NCBI GenBank assembly: GCA_017381015.1
Contig: JAFOCV010000065.1
Coordinates: 1 to 34,924 of the forward strand
From: Bacteroidaceae bacterium
GTDB taxonomy: Bacteria; Bacteroidota; Bacteroidia; Bacteroidales; Bacteroidaceae
Direction: 5' to 3'
Length of the DNA stretch: 34,924 nucleotides
Positions 26,372-34,615 of this stretch are shown one piece after another. Position numbers and translations under genes: made by a program. Positions within the stretch are counted from its first letter, which is position 1. Every line of letters starts with the position of its first letter. The notes under the pieces were generated by a model. It did not search any database. It saw nothing but the letters and a program-made list of their open reading frames with translations, and was not told where the DNA came from.

Positions 26372-26404
26372 AGTAGGAGGAAACGGTTTCGTTTACCTCC
26401 TACT
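26372..26404 (-). terminator. Terminator downstream of the SulP gene
   Basis: AGTAGGAGG (26372-26380) and CCTCCTACT (26396-26404) form a perfect 9-bp stem, extended inside by AAACG/CGTTT. In the minus direction it is followed by TTTCGTTT, so it fits the end of the SulP transcript, 33 bases after the stop; it could also stop transcripts from the left. Confidence 0.8.
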
Positions 26405-26436
26405 AGATTATCTAAACTAGCCAACCAAGCTATGCT

Positions 26437-28191
26437 CTACTTCAGAATCTCCTCTGCACGGCGCAGTGCTTCGTCAATATTGTTGCAGAAGTTCTTGCTT
26501 GGCAGCACCTTATGGAACTTGGCCTTCAACAGTTGCTTCTGCACCTTGGGAGTGATACCAGCCAGTATTACCTCAGTACCATTCTCGTGGTTCATCTCAA
26601 TCAAAGTGGTCAGATTGTGGATACCCGTAGAGTCAATGAAGGGCACGCGACGCATACGGATGATTTGTACCTTGGGGCGGCTGCCACCCTTGAGCGATGA
26701 TTCCAACTCCTCAAACTTGTTGGCTATACCAAAGAAATATGGACCATTGATTTCATACACGGCACATCCTTCAGGTATGCTGAGGCATTCCTCGCTCTCC
26801 TCGCTGGGGTGAATCTCTTCCTCGATTACGGAGATTTCCGTCGTTTCCATAACACGCTTGATGAAGAGGGCACACGCTATGATGAGACCAATCTCGATGG
26901 CAATCGTGAGGTCAAAGATGACGGTAAGGAAGAAGGTTACCAATAGTACGGTGACATCGCTCTTGGGGTTCTTCATAAGACCCTTGAAGGTGCGCCATCC
27001 GCTCATGTTGTAGCTCACCACCAGCAATACGCCAGCCAGAGTGGCCATGGGGATATACTTGGCATAGGGCATGAGAACCAGCAGGATAAGTACCAGTACT
27101 ATTGCATGGATGATACCTGCAATGGGGGTGCGGCCGCCATTGTTGATGTTGGTCATAGTACGTGCAATAGCTCCAGTGGCGGGTATACCACCAAAGATGG
27201 GGGTAACCAGATTGGCAATACCCTGAGCCACCAGCTCGGTATTCGAGTCGTGACGGTCACCAATCACACCATCGGCTACGGCTGCACTCAGAAGGCTCTC
27301 GATGGCACCCAAAATGGCAATGGTGAAGGCAATGGGCAGCAGTTGCTGAATAGTAGCGAAGGTGAAGCTGGGAATGACCATCTCGGGCAATTTGGCCTGT
27401 ATATCAAAGCGGTCACCGATAGTGTCAATGCCGCCAATGCCATATACATTCTTCAGAAGCAGTACCACCAGAGTACCAAGCAGAATACCATACAGTGAAC
27501 CAGGTATCTTATTGAGCACAGGAATGCGGCGTACCGCCATAGGAGAGAAAATAATCACCAGCAGCGAGAACATAGCCACCAGGAAGTTCCATACGTTGAA
27601 CGTGCTGATGTTCTCGGCATAGCACACCCACTTGCCAATGAAATCGCCTGGAGTCTTCAGAGGAATTGCGATGGATTCGCCGTTTTCTGCAATAGCCTGC
27701 TGTGTGAGACCTAGTACATCACCTATCTGTGTGGTGAAGATGGTAACGGCAATACCTGCGGTGAAACCGATGATAATGGGGTAGGGGATGAACTTGATTA
27801 CAGCACCCAGCTTGAATAATCCCAAAGCTATAAGAATAATACCTGCCATCATGGTGGCTATGAGAAGACCCTGAAGACCATAGTCGGGGTTGCTGACAAT
27901 ACCGTAGATGATGACAATGAAGGCACCGGTAGGACCACCTATCTGCACCTTGCTGCCACCCAGAGCCGAGATGATGAAGCCGGCTACGATGGCTGTGATA
28001 ATACCCTTCTCAGGAGTGACACCACTGGCAATACCAAATGCAATGGCCAGAGGAAGGGCCACAATACCAACGATGATACCCGCCATGAGGTCCTTCATGA
28101 AACTTTCTTTGTTGTAGCCTCTTAACGAATCAAAGAGACGAGGCTTTAAGCCCAAACTTTTCATACCTTTTTTGCGTGTTTCTGCGCCCAT
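26437..28191 (-). CDS. SulP family anion transporter with STAS domain
   Basis: Inner-membrane protein of 584 residues. Residues ~25-430 hold a dozen or so hydrophobic segments of the SLC26/SulP fold; the N-terminal LMAGIIVGIVALPLAIAFGIASG and the middle GGIPATGAIARTMTNINNGGRTPIAG are family signatures. The C-terminal ~130 residues are a STAS domain with RMRRVPFIDSTGIHNL. Substrate may be sulfate, bicarbonate or dicarboxylate; sequence does not decide, and no carbonic anhydrase or sulfate gene is adjacent. I take ATG 28191 rather than a TTG at 28212, because it lies after the predicted transcript start and is followed by a basic leader. Divergent from the POT transporter gene. Confidence 0.9.
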   Translation of the reverse strand: MGAETRKKGMKSLGLKPRLFDSLRGYNKESFMKDLMAGIIVGIVALPLAIAFGIASGVTPEKGIITAIVAGFIISALGGSKVQIGGPTGAFIVIIYGIVSNPDYGLQGLLIATMMAGIILIALGLFKLGAVIKFIPYPIIIGFTAGIAVTIFTTQIGDVLGLTQQAIAENGESIAIPLKTPGDFIGKWVCYAENISTFNVWNFLVAMFSLLVIIFSPMAVRRIPVLNKIPGSLYGILLGTLVVLLLKNVYGIGGIDTIGDRFDIQAKLPEMVIPSFTFATIQQLLPIAFTIAILGAIESLLSAAVADGVIGDRHDSNTELVAQGIANLVTPIFGGIPATGAIARTMTNINNGGRTPIAGIIHAIVLVLILLVLMPYAKYIPMATLAGVLLVVSYNMSGWRTFKGLMKNPKSDVTVLLVTFFLTVIFDLTIAIEIGLIIACALFIKRVMETTEISVIEEEIHPSEESEECLSIPEGCAVYEINGPYFFGIANKFEELESSLKGGSRPKVQIIRMRRVPFIDSTGIHNLTTLIEMNHENGTEVILAGITPKVQKQLLKAKFHKVLPSKNFCNNIDEALRRAEEILK

Positions 28192-28242
28192 AGAGGTCTT
28201 TCTCCAGGGCAATTACTTAATATATTCTTCTAAAATCGGGTG

Positions 28243-28250
28243 CAAAGGTA
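28243..28250 (-). promoter_or_regulatory. -7 element of the SulP promoter
   Basis: Reads TACCTTTG on the minus strand, full consensus, about 52 bases before ATG 28191. No TTTG at the -33 position. Confidence 0.55.
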
Positions 28251-28292
28251 CGATTATTTCACGGGTCAGTTTTAATTTTGGTTAATTTTTGT

Positions 28293-28300
28293 TAACTTTG
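28293..28300 (+). promoter_or_regulatory. -7 element of the POT transporter promoter
   Basis: TAACTTTG matches the -7 consensus 58 bases before the ATG. TTTG words occur upstream, but at 12 and not 19 bases. Confidence 0.5.
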
Positions 28301-28357
28301 CCGCGAAAAAATTAATATAAATCAATTAAAATCAGTTAAACTAAACAAAAATCATTT

Positions 28358-29887
28358 ATGTTTGAAGGACAACCTAAAGGTCTTTGGGCACTAGCCCTTG
28401 CCAACACAGGTGAGCGTTTCGGCTACTACACAATGTTGGCGGTGTTTACTTTGTTTCTGCAAGCCAATTTCGGTTTTGACGAGAAGTTGACCAGTACCAT
28501 CTTCTCCACATTCCTTGGCCTAGTGTATTTCCTACCTTTGGTGGGCGGTATTTTGGCAGACAAGTTTGGTTATCACAAGATGGTGACCATCGGTATATTT
28601 ATTATGTTTGCTGGTTATGTGCTTCTTTCTTTGCCTTTGGGCAAGGATAGCGTGGCTCTTATCGCTATGGCTGCAGCTTTGGTATCTATCAGCTTGGGTA
28701 CAGGCTTGTTCAAGGGTAACTTGCAAGTAATGGTGGGTGACCTTTATAATGACCCCAAGTATGCTCAGAAGCGCGACTCTGGTTTCCAGCTCTTCTACAT
28801 GGCTATCAACGTAGGTGCTATGTTTGCTCCCACTGCAGCTATCAAGTTGATGAACTGGGCACAGACTTCGATGGGTGCTAGCGAGGCTGATTCTTATCAC
28901 TACGCTTTTGCTGTGGCTTGTGCTTCCTTGATTTTCTCTATTGCTATCTACTATGCGGGTATGTTCACCTTCCGTCATGTGATTGGTACTAAGAAAAACA
29001 CCGATAAAAAGGGCGAAAATGCACAGGTGGCTCCCGCAGACGAGCTATCTCCCGCTGAGACCAAGGAGCGTATCGTATGCTTGTGCTTGGTAATGGCTGT
29101 GGTGGTATTCTTCTGGATGGCATTCCACCAGAATGGTCTTACTCTTACATTCTTTGCTCGTGACTATACAGCTACTTCTTCATCTGGCATCGAGTCTATG
29201 ATGTTTGACGTATGGAATCTGGTAGCTGCTATCTTCATCGTATTTGGTGGTTTCTCACTGTTCCAAAGCAAGACAGCCAAGGGTAAGGGTACAGGCTTCG
29301 CTCTCATCGCTGTTGCTGCTGCTTTCCTATATTGGCAGTACACCCAGTTGCCCGAGTCTATCTCTATCAGTGCTCCCATCTTCCAGCAGTTCAATGCTTG
29401 CTTCGTAGTAATGCTTACTCCTGTTAGCATCGCTTTCTTCGGTTGGTTGGCTAAGTTGGGCAAGGAACCCAAGGCTCCCGTTAAGATTGGTTTGGGTATG
29501 TTGGTAGCTGCTGCTGCTTACGTATTGATGATTGTTGGTTGCCTTGGTTTGCCAGCTCCCGCTTATGCCGAGGATGGTAGCAACTTGCACATGGCCGATG
29601 TGACTCCCAACCTATTGGTAGGCACATACTTGGTATTGACATTTGCCGAGTTGCTATTGAGCCCCATCGGTATCTCTTTCGTATCTAAGGTTGCTCCTCC
29701 AAAGTACAAGGGTATGATGATGGGTGCATGGTTCGTTTCTACCGCTCTTGGTAACATGCTAGTGGCTATCCCTGGTTTCCTATGGGGTATGGACCTTGCA
29801 ATCGTATGGGGTGTATTGATGGTAATCTGCGTAGTAGCAGCATTGTTCATCTTCTCTATCATCAAGAAGCTCAACAAGGTTAGCTAA
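28358..29887 (+). CDS. POT/PTR family proton-coupled peptide transporter
   Basis: Inner-membrane MFS protein of 509 residues with about 12-14 hydrophobic segments. NTGERFGYYTM in the first helix is the ExxER-type proton/peptide motif (with T-G in place of the first E), and FYMAINVGAMFAP matches the PTR2 family signature FYxxINxG. The central HQNGLTLTFFARDY and the late LLLSPIGISFVSKVAPPKYKGMMMGAW segment are conserved in bacterial di/tripeptide transporters (DtpT/YdgR type). Peptide uptake fits an asaccharolytic or protein-using gut or oral anaerobe. A single gene with its own promoter and terminator. Confidence 0.92.
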   Translation: MFEGQPKGLWALALANTGERFGYYTMLAVFTLFLQANFGFDEKLTSTIFSTFLGLVYFLPLVGGILADKFGYHKMVTIGIFIMFAGYVLLSLPLGKDSVALIAMAAALVSISLGTGLFKGNLQVMVGDLYNDPKYAQKRDSGFQLFYMAINVGAMFAPTAAIKLMNWAQTSMGASEADSYHYAFAVACASLIFSIAIYYAGMFTFRHVIGTKKNTDKKGENAQVAPADELSPAETKERIVCLCLVMAVVVFFWMAFHQNGLTLTFFARDYTATSSSGIESMMFDVWNLVAAIFIVFGGFSLFQSKTAKGKGTGFALIAVAAAFLYWQYTQLPESISISAPIFQQFNACFVVMLTPVSIAFFGWLAKLGKEPKAPVKIGLGMLVAAAAYVLMIVGCLGLPAPAYAEDGSNLHMADVTPNLLVGTYLVLTFAELLLSPIGISFVSKVAPPKYKGMMMGAWFVSTALGNMLVAIPGFLWGMDLAIVWGVLMVICVVAALFIFSIIKKLNKVS

Positions 29888-29916
29888 AACAACTCTCCTT
29901 TATAAATAATGTGTAT

Positions 29917-29948
29917 AAAGGGTGTGGCCACGTGCTGCACCCTTTTTT
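29917..29948 (+). terminator. Intrinsic terminator of the POT gene
   Basis: AAAGGGTG (29917-29924) pairs with CACCCTTT (29938-29945) and T residues continue to 29948, 29 bases after the stop. Confidence 0.88.
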
Positions 29949-29996
29949 GCAATACTAGAGCTGGGAAAACTTATTATTTATTGCGAGTTTTAGGAA

Positions 29997-30036
29997 AGTG
30001 TCGTACATTTGCAGTGTAATATCTAACTATGACACT
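29997..30036 (+). promoter_or_regulatory. ABC operon promoter with candidate GntR operator
   Basis: TACATTTG at 30004-30011 is a full -7 match with ATTG 20 bases upstream. AGTGTCGTA (29997-30005) and TATGACACT (30028-30036) form an inverted repeat with one mismatch that brackets the -7 box and the expected start point, ending just before the ATG at 30037. AGTGT...ACACT half-sites are the style of YtrA-type GntR operators, and such a regulator is encoded in the same operon, so autoregulation is likely. Confidence 0.6.
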
Positions 30037-30738
30037 ATGATACGTATTGAAAACCTAACTTTCGCCTATGACAGGCATAACGCTTTGCTGGAGAACTTTT
30101 CCTTGACTTTTGAATCGGGAGGCATATATGGTCTTTTAGGCAAGAACGGCACAGGTAAGAGTACTTTGCTATATCTGATGATGGGCTTGCTTCGTCCACA
30201 GAAGGGTTGTGTGCAAATCAACGGAATCTCTCCGTCTGACAGGAATCCAGAACTTATGAGTGAGATGTTTCTCGTACCCGAGGAGTATGATTTGCCCGCT
30301 ATTCGTTTGAAGGAGTACGTCAAGTTAATCAAACCTTTCTATCCAAAGTTTTCGGAGAAACTGATGGAGGATTGTCTCTCTTGCTTTGACATGAATAGCA
30401 ATGTCAATCTTGCCGCTCTTTCTATGGGTCAGAAAAAGAAAGTGTATATGTGCCTTGCCTTGGCATCCAATACTTCCTTCCTCTTTATGGATGAGCCTAC
30501 TAACGGTTTGGATATTTTGTCCAAGAGTCAATGTCGTAAGGCTATCATTCGTGGTATGAACCCAGGGAAGACTATTATCATTGGCACGCATCAAGTGCAC
30601 GATGTGGAGCACTTGCTTGACCACGTGGTGATAATCGACCGGAATAAGGTGCTTCTGAACCAACTGGTGGGAGAAGGAGACGAACCTGTAAGTCTTGAGA
30701 AATTGTTTATTGATACACTAACCCATAGCGCACTGTAA
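30037..30738 (+). CDS. ABC transporter ATP-binding protein
   Basis: Cytoplasmic ATPase of 233 residues: Walker A GKNGTGKST (35-43), Q-loop region, a slightly changed signature LSMGQKKKVYM in place of LSGGQ, Walker B FLFMDEPTNGLD and the H-loop GTHQVHDVEH. It resembles the YtrB-like ATPases paired with YtrA regulators. I chose ATG 30037 because an earlier start at 29998 lies upstream of the predicted transcript start. The membrane partner follows after 6 bases. The exported substrate is unknown; relatives are induced by cell-wall antibiotics or move other hydrophobic compounds. Confidence 0.9.
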   Translation: MIRIENLTFAYDRHNALLENFSLTFESGGIYGLLGKNGTGKSTLLYLMMGLLRPQKGCVQINGISPSDRNPELMSEMFLVPEEYDLPAIRLKEYVKLIKPFYPKFSEKLMEDCLSCFDMNSNVNLAALSMGQKKKVYMCLALASNTSFLFMDEPTNGLDILSKSQCRKAIIRGMNPGKTIIIGTHQVHDVEHLLDHVVIIDRNKVLLNQLVGEGDEPVSLEKLFIDTLTHSAL

Positions 30739-30744
30739 TACAAT

Positions 30745-31614
30745 ATGGCACATTTTAATTTTAACCGTTTCCTTAACGTAGCTCGTTGGGATTTAAACGT
30801 CAATCGTTCCTTCTATATTAATCTTATCCTGGTGATGCTTGGAGCTACATGCTTACCAGTGCTGTTTGATTATTTGGCTCACTTTTGTGATCACGGTTTT
30901 GGGGACTGTGGACGAAGGTGTGTAGATGCCAGTTGGTCGTATAGTGAAATTAATTGTTTTAGAATTATCCACATGGTGATTGCCTTTTTGGCAGGTTGGG
31001 TGTTGGTATTTGTCTATGGATTTATCTTTCATAACCTTCGAGATAAAAGGGGGCGTGTGGCCGAGCTGACACTTCCCTCATCTAATCTTGAACGCTTCCT
31101 GTGGCATGCTTTGGTGGTGGTGGTAGGTGCTCAGATGGTATTTGTTGTTTCTATAGTGGTAGCAGATGTGCTTAATGTGATTTTATCCGGATTGGTATGT
31201 GGGCATAATGACTCTTTTTTTATTACCCGTTCCGTATTGCTAGCTGTTTATGATGATATTCCCCAAGCTTTGTTGTACGATGGTGAATCTCTTCATATAT
31301 TGCAATACATGGTTGGGCCTCTTGCTGCATTCTTGGGAATGTCTATCTATGCCTTGGGCAATGCTCTAAAGTATCGTTATAATATAGCATACACTATTTT
31401 GTTTTATATTGCAATGGCTTTTCTTCTTGGAGCATCACTTGGTGCAGTGTTTGCTATCTCTGACCAATTCAAATTTTTCGTAGATATATCATTGGGTGAA
31501 AATGAATTTAACGCTTTGTTGGTAGCAGTGTTGGTTGGCTTGATATGTTTGATATGGTGGTTGACCTATCGCTTGTATTGCAGAGCACAAATAACCTCTC
31601 CTCGTAATCGCTGA
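30745..31614 (+). CDS. Membrane partner of the ABC ATPase (putative permease)
   Basis: A 289-residue protein with about six hydrophobic segments: near 25-45, 75-100, 115-150, 195-215, 225-250 and 262-282. I recognise no family motif, but the length, topology and place between the ATPase and the GntR gene make it the transmembrane subunit. A Cys-rich loop (CDHGFGDCGRRCVD, residues ~48-61) between the first two segments, probably outside the membrane, is unusual and could form disulfides. GntR starts 4 bases downstream. Confidence 0.75.
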   Translation: MAHFNFNRFLNVARWDLNVNRSFYINLILVMLGATCLPVLFDYLAHFCDHGFGDCGRRCVDASWSYSEINCFRIIHMVIAFLAGWVLVFVYGFIFHNLRDKRGRVAELTLPSSNLERFLWHALVVVVGAQMVFVVSIVVADVLNVILSGLVCGHNDSFFITRSVLLAVYDDIPQALLYDGESLHILQYMVGPLAAFLGMSIYALGNALKYRYNIAYTILFYIAMAFLLGASLGAVFAISDQFKFFVDISLGENEFNALLVAVLVGLICLIWWLTYRLYCRAQITSPRNR

Positions 31615-31618
31615 GCCT

Positions 31619-31981
31619 ATGGAGTTTAGAAATCAAAAGGCAATATATCTGCAGATAGCTGATTATATTTGCGAAGGTATCCTCTCAGGTGAGTATCAGG
31701 AAGGCGAAAGATTACCATCTGTAAGAGACTTTGCCTCTCAGGTCGAGGTAAATGTCAATACCGTTACTCGTTCATTTGATTATCTGCAACAGAAGAATGT
31801 GGCCGTTTCTCGTAGAGGACTTGGCTTGTTTGTAGCTACAGGTGCTAGAGAGGCGGTGTATGAAATGCATCGTGAGGAATTCTTCAGTGAGCATTTACCT
31901 GAAATATTTCGCCAAATGCAAACCTTAGGCATTAGCATGGACGAGATACAGAGCAAGTTAAAAGATTTTACCAACAATTAA
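31619..31981 (+). CDS. GntR family regulator, YtrA type
   Basis: A 120-residue DNA-binding protein: the winged helix covers about 8-75 (YLQIADYICEGILSGEYQEGERLPSVRDFA then VNVNTVTRSFDYLQQKNV), followed by a short helical tail of ~45 residues with no ligand-binding domain, which defines the YtrA subfamily. Such proteins repress their own ABC-transporter operon. It is third in the operon, unusual only in that ytrA is often first, and the inverted repeat at 29997-30036 is its probable operator. Confidence 0.9.
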   Translation: MEFRNQKAIYLQIADYICEGILSGEYQEGERLPSVRDFASQVEVNVNTVTRSFDYLQQKNVAVSRRGLGLFVATGAREAVYEMHREEFFSEHLPEIFRQMQTLGISMDEIQSKLKDFTNN

Positions 31982-31996
31982 AAGAATACTTTTTCT

Positions 31997-32317
31997 ATGA
32001 TTATTACAACAACCCCCGCTATATCTGGCAAGGAGATAACGAATTATCTTGGTGTAGTTACGGGCGAAACCATCTTTGCCATCAATGCGGTTCGCGACTT
32101 TTTCGCTTCCATAAGAGACATAGTTGGTGGTCGCACCAATTCATACGAAGAGGTTCTGACCAAGGCTAGGACAGAGGCTCTCAATGAGATGCAGCATCGC
32201 GCAGAAGCCCTGGGAGCAGATGCCATAGTAGGTGTGCATATCAGTTATGAATCCCTGGGCGGCAATGCCACCATGCTGATGGTATGTTGCACGGGTACAG
32301 CGGTAAAGTTAGCATAA
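31997..32317 (+). CDS. YbjQ/UPF0145 family protein, copy 1
   Basis: A 106-residue protein starting MIITTTPAISGKEITNYLG, with GADAIVGVHISYE and MVCCTGTAV near the end, matching the YbjQ/DUF74 family (pentameric fold, sometimes labelled heavy-metal-binding). Role unknown. It lies 15 bases after the GntR gene and so is likely in the same operon. A second copy 1273 bases downstream is identical in protein except for the last residue (Ala here, Gln there). Fourteen other codons differ, all silently. Confidence 0.9.
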   Translation: MIITTTPAISGKEITNYLGVVTGETIFAINAVRDFFASIRDIVGGRTNSYEEVLTKARTEALNEMQHRAEALGADAIVGVHISYESLGGNATMLMVCCTGTAVKLA

Positions 32318-32330
32318 TTTATATTCACCT

Positions 32331-33077
32331 ATGAAGAAATTCTTGAATCTATTATCAACCATTTTTCGCTGGCTTGGCATCATCCTCGAGCGAACATGGT
32401 TCATTCTTTCTATCATCTGTTTCGTCTGCCTTTATAGGTCATGGGCAGTATCAGAAGAGTCACCAACGGATTCGGATAATTACATGCTAGCCTTTTTATC
32501 CTTATTCCCCCTCTATATCATATCAGGCATACTGCTGTTGGTTCGAAGGAAGTTTATTCAGTTCGTCTTTGCAGCTATTACCTATGTTATTCTATTTCTA
32601 TTCATGCTATTTGTTTGCTTTGCACTTCAGTCAGCTCCAACGGATTTTGCCAAATTGCATCCCATACCAGAAGGAATGGAATACCATACCCCAAGGCCAG
32701 AAAATTCAGAGCTAGCAGCCGAAGTTAATCAGTCAGACACAACCTCCTATTTGCAGATTAGAGATGGTCTTCAAGGCGGTATCTACGAATATTCATTCTT
32801 CTATCCACAATTGCCAGAAGGAACAATCTACCTACGATGTTTCGAGGCAACGAAGAACGAACCCTTGTCTGAGAGCCGCATACAGGTGCGCTCACGTCAA
32901 GAGATTAGTGCAACAACCCAATTCTCCTGTTTGGTAGAAAACAAGGAATTTGCAATCTACGAAGGAGATTGGGGAGATTGCTATGCCGCCAGAGTAGAAG
33001 TATGGTTCAAGGACAAGCAAGGCAACGAACGAAAACTACTCGAAAAGATTTACGGCGTGCAAGGCTGGATGCGATAG
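32331..33077 (+). CDS. Membrane protein of unknown function
   Basis: I do not recognise this 248-residue protein. It has three hydrophobic segments in the first ~115 residues (about 18-38, 52-70 and 78-100), then a ~135-residue soluble domain rich in Tyr, Glu and Gln, with GGIYEYSFFYPQLPEGTIYLR and EVWFKDKQGNERK, perhaps beta-structured and extracytoplasmic. It begins 13 bases after YbjQ copy 1 and sits between the two YbjQ copies, so it may have been placed there by the duplication. Confidence 0.7.
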   Translation: MKKFLNLLSTIFRWLGIILERTWFILSIICFVCLYRSWAVSEESPTDSDNYMLAFLSLFPLYIISGILLLVRRKFIQFVFAAITYVILFLFMLFVCFALQSAPTDFAKLHPIPEGMEYHTPRPENSELAAEVNQSDTTSYLQIRDGLQGGIYEYSFFYPQLPEGTIYLRCFEATKNEPLSESRIQVRSRQEISATTQFSCLVENKEFAIYEGDWGDCYAARVEVWFKDKQGNERKLLEKIYGVQGWMR

Positions 33078-33209
33078 CAACCACCGGCATCGTTTTATGT
33101 ACACACCCTCTTGACAGACAAGACTCACCTACGAGACCTGTTTGATAAGACTAATTTCAACGATGTCAAAGAACACGATTATCCTTATTTTGAAGGACTT
33201 TTTGAATAA
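33078..33209 (+). pseudogene. Possible gene remnant continuing the preceding frame
   Basis: After the TAG at 33075-33077 the same frame stays open for about 43 codons to the TAA at 33207-33209, encoding DKTHLRDLFDKTNF, then NDVKEHDYPYFEGLFE. The composition is protein-like, and there is no ATG start in this frame. It could be the end of another gene joined by deletion, or a C-terminal extension cut off by the TAG. Confidence 0.3.
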
Positions 33210-33219
33210 TTATTAACTC

Positions 33220-33237
33220 GTCCAATTTTTATTGGAC
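33220..33237. other. Perfect short hairpin before YbjQ copy 2
   Basis: GTCCAAT-TTTT-ATTGGAC, a 7-bp stem with a 4-base loop, 33 bases before the second YbjQ gene. No T-run follows; could be a weak terminator, a processing site or an operator. Confidence 0.45.
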
Positions 33238-33269
33238 ACCAATGACAATTAGAATAAAACATTATCATT

Positions 33270-33590
33270 ATGATTATTACAACAACTCCCGCTATATCTG
33301 GCAAGGAGATAACGAATTATCTTGGTGTAGTTACGGGCGAAACCATCTTTGCCATCAATGCGGTTCGCGACTTTTTTGCTTCCATAAGAGACATCGTTGG
33401 TGGTCGCACCAATTCATACGAAGAGGTTCTGACCAAGGCTAGGACAGAGGCTCTCAATGAGATGCAACATCGCGCAGAAGCCCTGGGAGCAGATGCCATT
33501 GTAGGTGTACATATCAGTTATGAATCCCTAGGCGGCAATGCCACCATGCTGATGGTATGCTGTACAGGTACGGCAGTAAAACTACAATAA
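33270..33590 (+). CDS. YbjQ/UPF0145 family protein, copy 2
   Basis: Same 106-residue protein as copy 1 at 31997, except for Gln as the last residue. Fifteen codons differ in all, fourteen of them silent, and eight of the fifteen lie in the last ten codons. Outside the gene the flanks are unrelated. This pattern means either strong selection on every residue or gene conversion of the 5' part. Pentamer formation by mixing the two products is possible but not shown. Confidence 0.9.
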   Translation: MIITTTPAISGKEITNYLGVVTGETIFAINAVRDFFASIRDIVGGRTNSYEEVLTKARTEALNEMQHRAEALGADAIVGVHISYESLGGNATMLMVCCTGTAVKLQ

Positions 33591-33659
33591 TGCTGTCAGC
33601 AATTCTTGTCCTCATACATAATTCTCAAAACCAGTCAATCAACTATTCTTTTTTATTTT

Positions 33660-34439
33660 ATGAATAAATCCGCATCAGAAATTCGCTTGGCCGCACGTAC
33701 CGCCTTGCGTGGCCATTGGGCAGAGGCTGCTATGCTAGCATTTGTTTACTTGGTGATCAATGGGACTCTTTCTCATTTGAATGTTTTGTTTTCTATCCTG
33801 CTTCTGCCTTTGGGTTGGGGATTTGCTATTACTTTTTTGAGGCACCGACGTGGTATAGATGATTCATTTAATATCCAGCACTTGTGTGATGGCTACAAAG
33901 AATTCTCTCGAATACTTCCCACCTTGTTCATGAAAGAACTATATGTCATTCTGTGGATATTGGCTTTTATGATTCCTTATGTAGTAATGTTTCTGTTCGT
34001 CGTAGTATTTATGAAGGATGTAGATTTACCTTCCATATCATCTGTCTTATCACCAGAGATATGGGAAAATGAAGAAGGTTATCCAACTCTAGCTGGCCTG
34101 ATGCTTATTTTGCTTCTGATTATTCCACCTTGTATTCCATCGTTTGTTAAATCTCTATCGTACTCCATGACAAATTATATTTTATACGAGAATGAGCAAA
34201 TGGGTACCAAGGCCATCGACCTTAGTATGAAGATGATGAACGGGCACAAGATGGAACTGTTTCTGCTCCACCTTAGCTTCATCGGTTGGGGTATTTTATC
34301 CATCCTAACTCTAGGCATAGGTTACATCTGGCTAGTTCCATATAAAAATGCTTCTCTGGCAGAGTTCTATGAATATGTAAAAACCAAGTACGACCAAAAT
34401 AATACCAATAACGATGAGTATCAAAGACTCGAACGTTAA
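33660..34439 (+). CDS. DUF975 family membrane protein
   Basis: A 259-residue inner-membrane protein. The start SASEIRLAARTALRGHW and the end block SYSMTNYILYENEQMGTKAIDLSMKMMNGHK with LSFIGWGILSILTLGIGYIWLVPY are the conserved features of DUF975, a family of unknown function with about five or six membrane segments. The frame is open from 33606, but the ATG at 33660 matches the family start. The tail is Asn/Asp-rich. Last protein gene before the rRNA operon. Confidence 0.85.
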   Translation: MNKSASEIRLAARTALRGHWAEAAMLAFVYLVINGTLSHLNVLFSILLLPLGWGFAITFLRHRRGIDDSFNIQHLCDGYKEFSRILPTLFMKELYVILWILAFMIPYVVMFLFVVVFMKDVDLPSISSVLSPEIWENEEGYPTLAGLMLILLLIIPPCIPSFVKSLSYSMTNYILYENEQMGTKAIDLSMKMMNGHKMELFLLHLSFIGWGILSILTLGIGYIWLVPYKNASLAEFYEYVKTKYDQNNTNNDEYQRLER

Positions 34440-34584
34440 ACAAGTAATCCAGTCAAGAATTACGTTTTTATCTATATTTCCAGCTCTATATTTATATAAT
34501 AAGGTGTATCTTTATATCCTCAGCCAAAATTGTGTTGTTTACACCCATTAATTTAAATTTTATTAAAAATTCTTCTCAGTTTTT
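34440..34584. other. AT-rich spacer before the rRNA promoter
   Basis: No gene, repeat or clear terminator seen. The A/T richness just upstream of the promoter may act as an UP-like element. Confidence 0.35.
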
Positions 34585-34615
34585 TTTGCTGGTTTGTGAA
34601 AAAGCTATACCTTTG
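34585..34615 (+). promoter_or_regulatory. rRNA operon promoter
   Basis: TTTG (34585-34588) and TACCTTTG (34608-34615) with 19 bases between them give a consensus Bacteroidetes promoter, followed by GCAC. Transcription should start near 34622, giving a leader of about 290 bases before the 16S gene. Confidence 0.85.

Noticed and set aside
30037-31981. Reading the ABC-GntR group as a defence system
   Set aside because: A YtrA-type regulator with an ABC pair is a known transporter arrangement, and no nuclease, toxin or other effector is adjacent.
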